Part shown: positions 15,972 through 25,063 of the stretch, one piece after another
How the letters are laid out: each line of letters starts with the position of its first letter
Position numbering within the stretch: the first letter of the stretch is position 1
NCBI GenBank assembly: GCA_035647455.1
Contig: DASRNI010000029.1
Location: forward strand, 1-61,641
Length of the DNA stretch: 61,641 nt
Source of the DNA: UBA1361 sp035647455
GTDB taxonomy: Bacteria > Bacillota_I > Bacilli_A > RFN20 > CAG-826
Direction of reading: 5' to 3'
The notes under the pieces: generated by a model
What the model saw: the letters and a program-made list of their open reading frames with translations, nothing else
Databases searched by the model: none
What the model was told of the DNA's origin: nothing
Program-made: the position numbers and the translations under genes

Positions 15972-16505
15972 ATGTTAAAGATGATTATTGGTGTCGTTGT
16001 TGTGACGGTTATTGTTATTTTTACGTTTGTATTAATTGATAACTATGATGCTAGTGTAAAAGAGACAAATTCAATTGTCGAAGTTGATAATACTTATTGG
16101 TCAATTACGGTGACGGGGGAAGTACTGAAACCGGGGACGTATATGATGAATGAAAATGAAACGATCGGTGACTTGATCAATAGTGCTGGTGGGCCAAAAA
16201 GTAACGCTGATAATCGCGCGTATATTGATGAAACACCGTTAGTTAAAAATGTGAGTTACTACATTGCCCCATTATATGACCTTGATGACTATTGTGGTGA
16301 TGTACTACTAACGAAAGTAAATATAAATACGGGGACTAAAGAAGACTTGATGGCAATTAATGGGATTGGTAATACAATTGCGACGGCGATTATTGAGTAC
16401 CGTGTTGAGCATGGGAGTTTTACGTATTTAGAACAAATTATGGATGTGAAAGGAATTGGGAAAGCAACTTTTGAAAATCTTAAAAACTTTTTAATTTTAC
16501 GATGA
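15972..16505 (+). CDS. comEA: ComEA-like DNA-binding protein
   Basis: In competent Gram-positive bacteria ComEA is the membrane-anchored receptor that binds incoming double-stranded DNA. Residues 3-22 form one membrane anchor. An SLBB-like domain follows (VTGEVLKPGTYMM). The C-terminus is a double helix-hairpin-helix: VNINTGTKEDLMAINGIG and IMDVKGIGKATFENLKNF. At 177 residues it is of normal size. Its stop overlaps the comEC start (ATGA). The ribosome binding site lies in the greA terminator stem. No comGA or pilin genes are in this window. Confidence 0.93.
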   Translation: MLKMIIGVVVVTVIVIFTFVLIDNYDASVKETNSIVEVDNTYWSITVTGEVLKPGTYMMNENETIGDLINSAGGPKSNADNRAYIDETPLVKNVSYYIAPLYDLDDYCGDVLLTKVNINTGTKEDLMAINGIGNTIATAIIEYRVEHGSFTYLEQIMDVKGIGKATFENLKNFLILR

Positions 16506-18487
16506 CGTTTTTATTGCTTTTATTAGCATTTATTTTTAGTTTCTTAACTCACCATTCAATTTACTTTATTCTTGGTCTTGCTTTTATCTTTCTCTTGTTA
16601 TTTCGCGATAAAAGAAGTCGTTACTTTTATTACGGTGCGGTTCTGAGTGGGTTTCTTATTTATTACGTTCCTCCCTTATTTTATAAATTACCGGAATTAA
16701 GTAGTTACGGGATCGTTTTACGTAGTAAAAGTAACTATTTTCTTGTTTTCAAGTCGCTCCGCCTATATTACGTTAACTATTACGATAATCCGTATAGTTT
16801 TGGTGATTTAGTTAAGATTGAAGGGGAAATAAAAGACTTATTTTTCGTCCGCTTAGAGAGTGAGTTTGATTTTAAAACATATTTACAAAGTAATGGTGTG
16901 CATCGCGAACTACATAAAGCCCAAGTTTCTTTAATTCGTCGAAGCGTTATTTTTCGCTTTTTCAATCTAAATAAGCTGATTACCGAGTATGATCCGCCTG
17001 TTCAAGCATTACTCCAAACTTTAATAACAAGTGAACGGCTAAAAGAAGCACAAGGAGACACAGTACTCAGTGCTTTAACTTTTATTAGTTTAAGCGGTTT
17101 TCATTTAAATTTTATTCGACGCTCTATCGCTAAGTTTGTCGCTCTTTTTACAAAAGACACGGTTGCGGCAATTGTAAGTTACTTTTTTCTCGTGCTTTTG
17201 TTTTGTTTTAATCCGACAAAATTTGCTTTTTACCGGATATTTCTCTCGGCCATGCTCTTTTTTGCTAATCGCCGTTTCTTAAAGCAAACGCTCTCTAATT
17301 TAACGGTTAATCTCATTGGTGCAACGATTTTTATTTTATTCAATCCGTATATTATTTTTAATCCCGCCTTTTATCTTGCTTATACTTTAATCATTCTTTT
17401 TTCTTTACAAACACGAAAGCTAAAGAAGGAGCGACTTTTTAATTTTCTGCTTGTTTATTTTGTTTTTACTATTTATCAAGTATTAACAACGAATAAATTT
17501 GAACTTTTAGGTACCGTGACTCAGCTCATTTTTGCCCCGTTTTACTTTTTAATTGTGCTCACCTTTTTTCTTTCTGTTATCATTCGGCCACTTCATAATG
17601 TTGTTGGAGTATTCAGTAATTTACTTTTAAACCTTAATGCAAAACTGAGTCTTTTTCGTTTCCCTTTTATTGTAGGCGCAAGCTCACCTTTCTTCATCAT
17701 CTTAATGTTGCTTGTTTTTAGTGGATTTTATTATTTTAATGAGCTCCGTTTGCATAAAAATAAACAATTTATGGGTGTTTTACTGTTCTCTGTCTTGCTT
17801 CTCAAAACAGTTCCACTGACAAACTATTTAACGTCAAAACTATTCTTTATTAACGTGGGACAAGGTGACAGTACGCTTGTGATTCATCGCGGTAAAACAC
17901 TTTTAATTGACACCGGCGGTCTTGCGAATAAAGATATTGGTCAAGATGTTCTGATTCCCTTTTTTCACCGTCAAAAAGTACGAAAACTCGATTACGTTAT
18001 TATCACGCATAACCATTTTGACCATAACGGAGCTTTGCCGACGCTTATTAATCATGACTATGTAAAAAATGTGATTAGTGATAAAACAAAATTCCCCTTT
18101 AAACTCGGCGATTTAACAATTAGTAACTTAAATCCCGGTGGTTACGATGATGAAAATAAAAATTCGCTGATCGTTTATTTTCGTCTTTTAAATTTCGATA
18201 TATTAGTTACGGGTGATGCGTATAAAGAAAACGAAGAACAAATCTTAAAATCGTATCCACATCTCAACATCGATATTTTAAAAGTTGGCCACCACGGTAG
18301 TAGCACAAGTACGAGTGAACTTTTCATCGCCCATTACCGACCACAAGAAGCGGTGATTTCGTGCGGTTTTAATAATAAACACGGTCACCCGGAACAAGAA
18401 GTACTCGCGGTTCTTAATAAGTACGCTGTTAAAGTTCGGCGCACAGATATTGAAGGGACAATTGTTTATAAAAAAGCTATAATATAG
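16502..18487 (+). CDS. comEC: ComEC/Rec2 DNA uptake channel
   Basis: This is the putative membrane channel for single-stranded DNA entry. It begins with hydrophobic helices, then an OB-like segment (VKIEGEIKDLFF), the Competence domain (LISLSGFHL-like segment, many helices) and a C-terminal metallo-beta-lactamase domain from about residue 450. That domain shows FINVGQGDST, THNHFDHNGAL (HxHxDH zinc motif) and VGHHGSSTST, as needed for nuclease activity. At 661 residues it is slightly short for the family but has all domains. It is translationally coupled to comEA. Confidence 0.95.
   Translation: MTFLLLLLAFIFSFLTHHSIYFILGLAFIFLLLFRDKRSRYFYYGAVLSGFLIYYVPPLFYKLPELSSYGIVLRSKSNYFLVFKSLRLYYVNYYDNPYSFGDLVKIEGEIKDLFFVRLESEFDFKTYLQSNGVHRELHKAQVSLIRRSVIFRFFNLNKLITEYDPPVQALLQTLITSERLKEAQGDTVLSALTFISLSGFHLNFIRRSIAKFVALFTKDTVAAIVSYFFLVLLFCFNPTKFAFYRIFLSAMLFFANRRFLKQTLSNLTVNLIGATIFILFNPYIIFNPAFYLAYTLIILFSLQTRKLKKERLFNFLLVYFVFTIYQVLTTNKFELLGTVTQLIFAPFYFLIVLTFFLSVIIRPLHNVVGVFSNLLLNLNAKLSLFRFPFIVGASSPFFIILMLLVFSGFYYFNELRLHKNKQFMGVLLFSVLLLKTVPLTNYLTSKLFFINVGQGDSTLVIHRGKTLLIDTGGLANKDIGQDVLIPFFHRQKVRKLDYVIITHNHFDHNGALPTLINHDYVKNVISDKTKFPFKLGDLTISNLNPGGYDDENKNSLIVYFRLLNFDILVTGDAYKENEEQILKSYPHLNIDILKVGHHGSSTSTSELFIAHYRPQEAVISCGFNNKHGHPEQEVLAVLNKYAVKVRRTDIEGTIVYKKAII
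18478..18483 (+). promoter_or_regulatory. -10 box adjacent to the holA start
   Basis: TATAAT lies in the end of comEC, six bases before the holA ATG. No ribosome binding site precedes the ATG. A leaderless holA mRNA is predicted. Confidence 0.55.
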
Positions 18488-18489
18488 AC

Positions 18490-19440
18490 ATGATTCATTT
18501 ATATGCGGCAAGTGATATTGCAATTATTACAAAAAAACTCGATCAGCACATTAAAACATTAATTGGTGAACGCGATGCTTTTAATTACGTTAAGTATGAT
18601 TTACGCGTGACACTTTTTAATGAAATTCTTGATGACGCGCAAAACTTACCGCTTGGTGTAACAAAAAAAGTACTTGTGCTTGATCACGCCACATTTTTAG
18701 AAAAAGGTGTGAGCCGGACAGTTAATAAAACATTCACTGATGACCACTTAAAAGCGCTTGATTTATTAACGGAAGATGTACACTTATTTTTACTTGTGCG
18801 GAGTATTGATTTAAATACAAAACATCCACTTTACGTTTACGTAAAAAATCACGGCACGATGAATGTTGCCGCGAAAATTAGTGATGACGACTGGCGGCAT
18901 TTTATTCGTTCGTACTTTAAACAACAAGGAGCAACCGTAACGCGCGACGCTGTAAACTTACTTGCCGAACGCATCAGCGGGGCGACGGACTTTTTAAGTG
19001 AAGCGGAGAAACTTTTACTTTATTCGCATGAAGTTACAAGTGAAACGGTCAATTTACTTGTGAGCCCGAAATTAGAAGAAGATAGTTTCGCTCTTGTGAA
19101 TAATCTCGTTTCCGGTAATAAAGAAAAAGCGTTGCAAAGTTACCGTGATTATTTAGTAATTAATCGGGAAGCACATTTTTTCATTAACCAAGTCGCACGC
19201 CAGTTTCGGCTTTATGCACAAGTGTTTATTCTTAATGAGAACGGTCTTACAAACGAACAAATTAGTGAAACGCTCAGTGTCCATCCGTACCGAGTAAAAC
19301 TTGCGATGGATAATATTCGTTTCACGGACTTAAATAAAATATTTAGTGATTTAGAAAAATTAGCACTGCTTGATTACAATATAAAAAGCGGCCAAATCGA
19401 CCGCTTTTATGGATTTGAATTATTTTTACTTAATTATTAA
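18490..19440 (+). CDS. holA: DNA polymerase III delta subunit
   Basis: HolA is the clamp-loader subunit that opens the sliding clamp. The 316-residue protein fits the family: an N-terminal AAA-like domain with VLVLDHATFLEKG, a middle segment LAERISGATDFLSEAEKLLLY, and a C-terminal collar domain with LVNNLVSGNKEKALQ and RQFRLYAQVF. It directly follows comEC, as in Bacillus. A TATAAT ends six bases upstream and there is no ribosome binding site, so it may be leaderless as well as read from the comEA-comEC transcript. Its 3' end contains the rpsT terminator on the other strand. Confidence 0.92.
   Translation: MIHLYAASDIAIITKKLDQHIKTLIGERDAFNYVKYDLRVTLFNEILDDAQNLPLGVTKKVLVLDHATFLEKGVSRTVNKTFTDDHLKALDLLTEDVHLFLLVRSIDLNTKHPLYVYVKNHGTMNVAAKISDDDWRHFIRSYFKQQGATVTRDAVNLLAERISGATDFLSEAEKLLLYSHEVTSETVNLLVSPKLEEDSFALVNNLVSGNKEKALQSYRDYLVINREAHFFINQVARQFRLYAQVFILNENGLTNEQISETLSVHPYRVKLAMDNIRFTDLNKIFSDLEKLALLDYNIKSGQIDRFYGFELFLLNY
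19384..19408 (-). terminator. rpsT terminator embedded in the holA coding end
   Basis: AAAAGCGG (19384-19391) pairs with CCGCTTTT (19401-19408). On the reverse strand the hairpin ends in TTTTT and lies about 32 bases past the rpsT stop. The same hairpin read forward is followed by ATGG, so it would be a weaker stop for the forward strand. Confidence 0.65.
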
Positions 19441-19704
19441 TTACTCTAATTCATTAACAAGTCGCGTTAAGTCAGCTTTATAGCGTGCTACTTTATTGCG
19501 GTGGAAAATTCCGCGTGCTTGTGCTCGATCTAAAAGTGAAATAGCAGCACGTAATTCTGTTTCTGCTAAAGATTTGTCATTGTTACTAACGGCGACACGA
19601 ACTTTTTTCATTTGCGTACGAACGCGTGATTTGAAGTGAGCGTTGCGTTGGCGAGCTTTTTCGTTAGTTAAGACGCGTTTTTTCTGTTGTTTAATATTTG
19701 GCAT
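19441..19704 (-). CDS. rpsT: 30S ribosomal protein bS20
   Basis: An 87-residue basic protein of the small subunit. It has the usual start MPNIKQQKKRV and segments such as NEKARQRNAHFKSRVRT and the C-terminal ARGIFHRNKVARYKA, which bind 16S rRNA. It is transcribed opposite to holA, a common arrangement in Firmicutes. The stop codon abuts that of holA with no gap. A ribosome binding site GAAGGGATG precedes the ATG on the reverse strand. Confidence 0.98.
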   Translation of the reverse strand: MPNIKQQKKRVLTNEKARQRNAHFKSRVRTQMKKVRVAVSNNDKSLAETELRAAISLLDRAQARGIFHRNKVARYKADLTRLVNELE

Positions 19705-19733
19705 AGTATCATCCCTTCTTTATACACCTAACC

Positions 19734-19762
19734 ATTATAAACGTTATAAACTAAAAAGGCAA
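19734..19762 (-). promoter_or_regulatory. Promoter of rpsT
   Basis: On the reverse strand TTGCCT (19757-19762), a 17-base spacer and TATAAT (19734-19739) form a good promoter, giving a leader of about 23-25 bases. Confidence 0.65.
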
Positions 19763-19828
19763 AGAAAAATGCCATAAATATTTTATATTTAATAATCGCA
19801 TTAATTTTGCGAACGCGTTAATTTACGT

Positions 19829-19834
19829 TATAAT
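19829..19834 (+). promoter_or_regulatory. -10 box adjacent to the fmt start
   Basis: TATAAT ends seven bases before the fmt ATG at 19842, with TTTGCG (19806-19811) 17 bases upstream as a -35-like element. No ribosome binding site is present. The mRNA is predicted to be leaderless. Confidence 0.6.
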
Positions 19835-19841
19835 TGTAGAT

Positions 19842-20780
19842 ATGGAAAATCTCAAAAAATTACGTTACGTTTATATGGGTTCACCAGCGATGAGTGCTGA
19901 ATTTCTCACTCACTTAATTAATGAAAATTTTAACATTATCGCCGTCATTAGTAACCCAGCCCGGAAAGTTGGCCGGAAACAAACGGTTGAACATACTGAC
20001 GTCAGTAAAGTTGCCCAGGCCCATAACATTCCCTTATTTACTCCGATTAATATTAAAAACGATTATGAATTTTTCCTTCATCTTGATGTCGATGTTATTT
20101 TAACTTTTGCTTATGGGCAAATTGTTCCGCTAGAAGTGCTGAATCACGCAAAGATTATCGCGCTTAATTATCACGGCTCGATTTTACCTAAATACCGTGG
20201 GGCATCACCAATTCAGCATGCATTAATTAATGGCGATAAACTGACCGGTGTATCGCTCATGCGAATGGTTGAAAAAATGGATGCTGGTGAAGTTTATGGG
20301 GTGAAGATGTTTCCTATTTTCCCTGAAGATAACTATGCAACTCTTAGTAACAAAACCGTCTTTGCGGCGAAGTGCGTGACGAATGAAGTTTTAAAAGACG
20401 TTGTAACGCTTAAAAATAAAGGGGTTCCGCAAGACGAGACGAAAGTGACTTTTACGAAACTATTAAAAAAAGACGACTTTAAACTCAGTATTAATGATCC
20501 ACTAGTGAATTTCCTTGGTAAAATTCGCGCCTTTAGTCCTGAACCGGGTGCAGTATATACTTACAATAATCTTCATTTAAAAATATTAAAAGCCGCATTT
20601 TATAAAGAAAAACATGTTGCCCCGATTGGCGAATTATTTGTCGTCGAGCGCGAAGGACTCTTTCTCCAGCACAGTGTAGGTGTGATTAAGTTACTTACGG
20701 TGCAAAAACCGGGGAAAAATGCGCTTGACGGTTTAAGTTATACGCATGGCGAACGGACTTTAAGAAAGATTAATTTATAA
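19842..20780 (+). CDS. fmt: Methionyl-tRNA formyltransferase
   Basis: It formylates initiator Met-tRNA using 10-formyltetrahydrofolate. The 312-residue protein has YMGSPAMSAEFL at the N-terminus, the catalytic loop NYHGSILPKYRGASPIQ and MDAGEVYG, followed by the C-terminal tRNA-binding domain (RAFSPEPGA). Retention of formylation together with a predicted leaderless fmt mRNA is of interest, because leaderless messages depend on formyl-Met initiator tRNA. Def and PriA are not adjacent here. Only four bases separate it from the helicase gene. Confidence 0.96.
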   Translation: MENLKKLRYVYMGSPAMSAEFLTHLINENFNIIAVISNPARKVGRKQTVEHTDVSKVAQAHNIPLFTPINIKNDYEFFLHLDVDVILTFAYGQIVPLEVLNHAKIIALNYHGSILPKYRGASPIQHALINGDKLTGVSLMRMVEKMDAGEVYGVKMFPIFPEDNYATLSNKTVFAAKCVTNEVLKDVVTLKNKGVPQDETKVTFTKLLKKDDFKLSINDPLVNFLGKIRAFSPEPGAVYTYNNLHLKILKAAFYKEKHVAPIGELFVVEREGLFLQHSVGVIKLLTVQKPGKNALDGLSYTHGERTLRKINL

Positions 20781-20784
20781 ATTA

Positions 20785-23124
20785 ATGGCGAATAAAATAT
20801 TTAGCTTAAGTGTGCATCAATTAGTTGATTTTTTACTCCGTGAAGGTGATATCGACACACGGATTTTTAACATTAATACACTTGTCCGTGGGACAAGGCT
20901 TCATAGCTACTACCAAGCAAAACAAAATGAAAAGTATGAAGTTGAAGTATTTTTAAGCCATACATTTACGTATGGTGAGTTTAGTTTTTTCTTGCAAGGA
21001 TATGCTGACGGCATTATTACAAATGGTGACGAAGTGACAATTGACGAACTAAAAACGACTAATAGCGACCTTAAAACGTTTTACAAAACGAACGAAGCGT
21101 GGCATTTAGCCCAGGCACAGCTTTATGCGTTAATGTACGCTATAAAACATGCAAAAAAAGAAATGCATATATCTTTAACTTATATGTCACAAATTGATTT
21201 AAGTAAAGAAGTTTATCGTTACCGCTTTACAATTGATGAACTTTTTACCGCAGTTGATAAACTTTTTGAACGTTATATATTTTACGTCACAAAGACGGAA
21301 GATTATGTGCAAGTTCGTGATCAAACAATTAAAAAACTTTCTTTCCCATACAAAAACATCCATGCTGGACAACAGTTGATGATTGACCGGATAACGGAAA
21401 ACTATGCGCGGAAAGACCGGATTTTTATTAATGCACCAACAGGCAGCGGGAAAACGCTTGCGGTACTTTACCCGACAATTTTTGAATTTTTAAAAGGCGA
21501 AAAACTTAAAGTTTTTTATTTAACGGCGAAAGGAAGTGGCCAAGACCAAGCGCTAAATGCGCTCGCACTACTCGAACAGAGTGGTTTACATTTAAAGTCA
21601 ATTGTCATTAACGCGAAAGAAAAAATGTGTTTAAATGATAAAGTTGCTTGTAATCCTGATGAATGTCCGTTTGCCCGTAATTATTTCGGAAAAATTAAAG
21701 AAGCGGTGTTTGACACTTTCCGTCAACATAATATCTTTACCCGTGAGATCATTATGGCGGCTGCGAAAAAGTATGAAGTATGTCCGTTTGAATTTCAACT
21801 CGACTTAAGTTTATATTGCGATGTGATTATAGGAGACTACAATTACTTGTTTGATCCGTTTGTTAAATTACAGCGTTTCTTTAAAACGAAAGCGACGAGA
21901 CAGATTGTTTTAATTGATGAAGCGCATAACTTACACCGCCGCGTTCAAGATAATTATAGTTTCACACTTGATTTTGATGATTTGTTTAAGCTTCGTACTG
22001 TGCTTAAAGGGCCGGAACATGCGGAAATTCGTAAGCATATTAATGCAATCGCCCGTGAATTACGGCTCTTAAAAAAAGAAAACACCGAAGAATTTCGTGA
22101 AGTTCCCGTCGTGCCTTTAAAGCTACAAGCTTTGCTTGAAAACTTTTTAAGTGCAAGTAACGACTATATGTTTAAACAAGGGGCTAATTTGAGTGAAGAC
22201 TTTAGTGACTTTTATTTTAATGTGAATAAATTTGTGAAACTCTATGAATTTTATAATGATACTTTTAAGCTTTTTATTCGTGATGACGGGGAAGAAAAAA
22301 AGTTTTTCCAGCTTGATTTGAAGTTGTTTAACGCTACGCCACTTATTAACGAAACACTTGCGAATATCGATAATGTTGTTATGTTTAGTGCAACACTTGC
22401 CCCCGAACAATATTTTAAAACATTACTTGCGATTGATGACTATGAATTTTTACAAGTCCCGAATGCGTTTAATCCGGAAAACTTATTATTACTTTATGAC
22501 GACGAAACTTCGCTATATTACCGAGACCGTGAAAAAACGATTAGTGAAGTTTATGCAAAAATTAAAGCAGCGATTAGTTTAAAAGTCGGCAACTATATTG
22601 CTTACGTCCCAAGTTTTCATTATTTAAACTTAATCAAGGAATATTTCGTGCATGATGATTTTAATCTTGTGTTGCAAAAAAGTTTCATGACTGAACGCGA
22701 CAAGGAGAACTACTTAAGTAACTTTACGGAAAACCCAACCGTTACGACACTTGGACTCGCAGTAATTGGCGGTAGCTTTAGTGAAGGCGTTGATCTTGTG
22801 AGTGACCGGCTTGGCGGCGTAATTATCGTTGGGGTTGGTTTCCCTGCATTAACACTAGAGAGCCAAAAACTTCGTGCTTATTACGACGAACAAGATTTAA
22901 ATGGGTTTATGTATACGTATCATTATCCAGCAACTAATAAAATACTGCAAACGATGGGGCGCGTTATTAGGGGACCTTTTGATCGCGGTTTTATATTACT
23001 AATCGACAAACGCTACGGTGAAAATCCGTATCGCGAAGTTGTTAAAAACTACAATGCCCGTAAAGTAAAAGCGGTAACAAGTGACGAAGTTAAACGCGAA
23101 TTAAGTGCGTTTTTCTTTAACTAA
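20785..23124 (+). CDS. XPD/DinG-type Fe-S helicase with N-terminal RecB/Cas4-like nuclease domain
   Basis: This 779-residue protein begins with a PD-(D/E)XK nuclease-like domain: Asp75 (GYADG), Glu88 and Lys90 (IDELKT), then a QAQLYALMYA stretch fitting the QxxxY motif of RecB/Cas4 nucleases. A superfamily 2 helicase follows: Walker A APTGSGKT, four cysteines around MCLNDKVAC...CPFAR...VCPFE for an iron-sulfur cluster, the DEAHN box and C-terminal motifs GGSFSEGVDL and MGRVIRG. It likely unwinds and trims DNA in repair. It is probably co-transcribed with fmt. Confidence 0.85.
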   Translation: MANKIFSLSVHQLVDFLLREGDIDTRIFNINTLVRGTRLHSYYQAKQNEKYEVEVFLSHTFTYGEFSFFLQGYADGIITNGDEVTIDELKTTNSDLKTFYKTNEAWHLAQAQLYALMYAIKHAKKEMHISLTYMSQIDLSKEVYRYRFTIDELFTAVDKLFERYIFYVTKTEDYVQVRDQTIKKLSFPYKNIHAGQQLMIDRITENYARKDRIFINAPTGSGKTLAVLYPTIFEFLKGEKLKVFYLTAKGSGQDQALNALALLEQSGLHLKSIVINAKEKMCLNDKVACNPDECPFARNYFGKIKEAVFDTFRQHNIFTREIIMAAAKKYEVCPFEFQLDLSLYCDVIIGDYNYLFDPFVKLQRFFKTKATRQIVLIDEAHNLHRRVQDNYSFTLDFDDLFKLRTVLKGPEHAEIRKHINAIARELRLLKKENTEEFREVPVVPLKLQALLENFLSASNDYMFKQGANLSEDFSDFYFNVNKFVKLYEFYNDTFKLFIRDDGEEKKFFQLDLKLFNATPLINETLANIDNVVMFSATLAPEQYFKTLLAIDDYEFLQVPNAFNPENLLLLYDDETSLYYRDREKTISEVYAKIKAAISLKVGNYIAYVPSFHYLNLIKEYFVHDDFNLVLQKSFMTERDKENYLSNFTENPTVTTLGLAVIGGSFSEGVDLVSDRLGGVIIVGVGFPALTLESQKLRAYYDEQDLNGFMYTYHYPATNKILQTMGRVIRGPFDRGFILLIDKRYGENPYREVVKNYNARKVKAVTSDEVKRELSAFFFN

Positions 23125-23160
23125 CATGTTAGTTAAGCGTGCAAAACATAAAAAAATTGG

Positions 23161-23166
23161 TATAAT
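23161..23166 (+). promoter_or_regulatory. -10 box adjacent to the lepA start
   Basis: TGGTATAAT (extended -10; hexamer 23161-23166) ends seven bases before the ATG at 23174. No ribosome binding site is present, so a leaderless mRNA is predicted. Confidence 0.6.
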
Positions 23167-23173
23167 AGCAAAG

Positions 23174-24994
23174 ATGAATAAAGGTAAAAAGAAGATAAAT
23201 AGTAATTTAATTCGCAACTTCTCAATTATTGCGCATATTGATCACGGCAAAAGTACACTTGCCGATCGTTTAATTGAACATACAGGCCGGATTGAGAAAC
23301 GGGCGATGAAGGACCAAGTGCTTGATAGTTTAGAACTTGAACGTGAACGTGGGATTACGATTAAACTTAATGCGGTGACTCTTGATTACTTAGCAAAAGA
23401 TGGCCAGACGTATACTTTAAACTTAATCGATACACCGGGTCACGTTGATTTTACGTATGAAGTTAGCCGTTCGCTAGCTGCTTGTGAAGGAGCAGTGCTT
23501 GTTGTTGACGCTAGTCAAGGTGTTGAAGCACAAACGCTTGCAAACGTTTATTTAGCGCTTGATAATGAACTTGAAATTATTCCGGTGATTAATAAAATTG
23601 ATTTACCAAGTGCGCGCGTTGAAGAAGTAAGCGAAGAAATTATTGATCGCATTGCGATTGATATGATGCCAATCGGGATTAGTGCCAAGACTGGTTTTAA
23701 TATTGAAGCAGTACTTGAAGCTGTTGTTGCGAAAGTTCCAGCCCCAAAAGGTGACCCCGAGGCACCGCTTAAAGCACTAGTTTTTGATAGCTATTATGAC
23801 GCTTACCGCGGTGTAATTATTATGCTGCGGATTAAAGAAGGTACGGTTAAAGTTGGTGACGAAATTATGATGATGGCAACCGGGAAAAAGTATTTAGTAA
23901 CTGAACTCGGTATTCGCACACCAAACGAACAAAAGCAAGACTCACTAAGTGCTGGTGAAGTTGGTTATTTAGCCGCACAAATTCGTGATATTAAAGATAT
24001 AAGCACCGGTGACACAGTTACCCTTGCCGCAAATGCAACAAGTGAACCACTACCTGGTTACCGTGAAATTACACCGATGGTTTATAGCGGTCTTTATCCG
24101 AGTGATAGCGATAAATATAACGACTTAAAAGAAGCACTTGAAAAGCTTTCGCTTAATGATGCTGCATTAAAGTATGAGCCTGAAACAAGTGTTGCTCTTG
24201 GCTTTGGTTTCCGCTGTGGTTTCCTAGGCTTACTCCATATGGACGTTATTCAGGAGCGGCTTGAACGCGAACATAACATCGATTTAATTTTAACCGCACC
24301 AAGTGTTATTTATGAAGTTTTAAAAACTGATGGCACCGTGATGAAAGTTGATAACCCGAGTAAATTACCACTCCCGGTAACGATTGATGAAATTCGGGAA
24401 CCGTACGTTTTAGCGAAAATTATGACCCCGCAAGAATTTGTTGGGCCAATTATGGAGTTATGTCAAGATCGGCGCGGTATTTACGTTGATTTAAAGTTTT
24501 TAGATGATTTACGGATGGAAGTAATTTACGAAATTCCGCTTGCGGAAGTTATTTATAACTTCTTTGATAAACTGAAGAGTGTTTCGCGCGGTTATGCGAA
24601 CTTAGATTATGAAGTAACGAAATATCAAGCAAGTAAGCTCGCGAAGATGGATATTTTGATTAATTATCAAGTTGTTGACGCCCTAAGTACGATCGTTTAT
24701 CGTCCGGGTGCATTTCACCGCGGTGAAGCAATTATTAAGGCGCTGCGCAAACTTATTCCGCGCCAACAATTTGAAGTGCCAATCCAGGCGGCAATTAATA
24801 ATAAAGTGATCGCGCGCACGGATATTAAAGCGGTTCGTAAAGATGTTCTGGCCCGCTGTTACGGTGGTGACGTTTCTAGGAAACGTAAACTATTAGAACG
24901 GCAAAAAGAAGGAAAGAAGCGGATGAAACTTGTCGGGAACGTCGAAATTCCCCAAGAAGCATTCATGAGTGTTTTAAGTATTGAAGACGATTAG
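23174..24994 (+). CDS. lepA: Elongation factor 4 (LepA)
   Basis: LepA is a ribosome-bound translational GTPase linked to back-translocation and initiation fidelity. The GTPase motifs are AHIDHGKST (G1), DTPGHVDF (G3) and NKIDLP (G4). The GFRCGFLGLLHMD segment and the unique C-terminal domain (DVSRKRKLLERQKEGKKRMK) are present. The ATG at 23174 gives 606 residues, the normal length. Upstream in-frame starts at 23105 and 23125 lie before the -10 and would add unusual residues. The lepA-hemW-hrcA neighbourhood is the Bacillus order, here with insertions. Confidence 0.97.
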   Translation: MNKGKKKINSNLIRNFSIIAHIDHGKSTLADRLIEHTGRIEKRAMKDQVLDSLELERERGITIKLNAVTLDYLAKDGQTYTLNLIDTPGHVDFTYEVSRSLAACEGAVLVVDASQGVEAQTLANVYLALDNELEIIPVINKIDLPSARVEEVSEEIIDRIAIDMMPIGISAKTGFNIEAVLEAVVAKVPAPKGDPEAPLKALVFDSYYDAYRGVIIMLRIKEGTVKVGDEIMMMATGKKYLVTELGIRTPNEQKQDSLSAGEVGYLAAQIRDIKDISTGDTVTLAANATSEPLPGYREITPMVYSGLYPSDSDKYNDLKEALEKLSLNDAALKYEPETSVALGFGFRCGFLGLLHMDVIQERLEREHNIDLILTAPSVIYEVLKTDGTVMKVDNPSKLPLPVTIDEIREPYVLAKIMTPQEFVGPIMELCQDRRGIYVDLKFLDDLRMEVIYEIPLAEVIYNFFDKLKSVSRGYANLDYEVTKYQASKLAKMDILINYQVVDALSTIVYRPGAFHRGEAIIKALRKLIPRQQFEVPIQAAINNKVIARTDIKAVRKDVLARCYGGDVSRKRKLLERQKEGKKRMKLVGNVEIPQEAFMSVLSIEDD

Positions 24995-25028
24995 TAATTA
25001 ATTAGTAGTTTTATAGTTAATAATTAAT
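24994..25028. repeat. Dispersed AT-rich repeat, copy 1
   Basis: GTAATTAATTAGTAGTTTTA and following bases resemble 45261-45284 and 49779-49825. The shared core is AGTAAYTAATTAGTAGTT, containing the palindrome ACTAATTAGT or its variant. All copies are between genes. Confidence 0.5.
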
Positions 25029-25063
25029 GTCTTTGTGTTAAACTATGTTTAAGAGGTGAAAAA

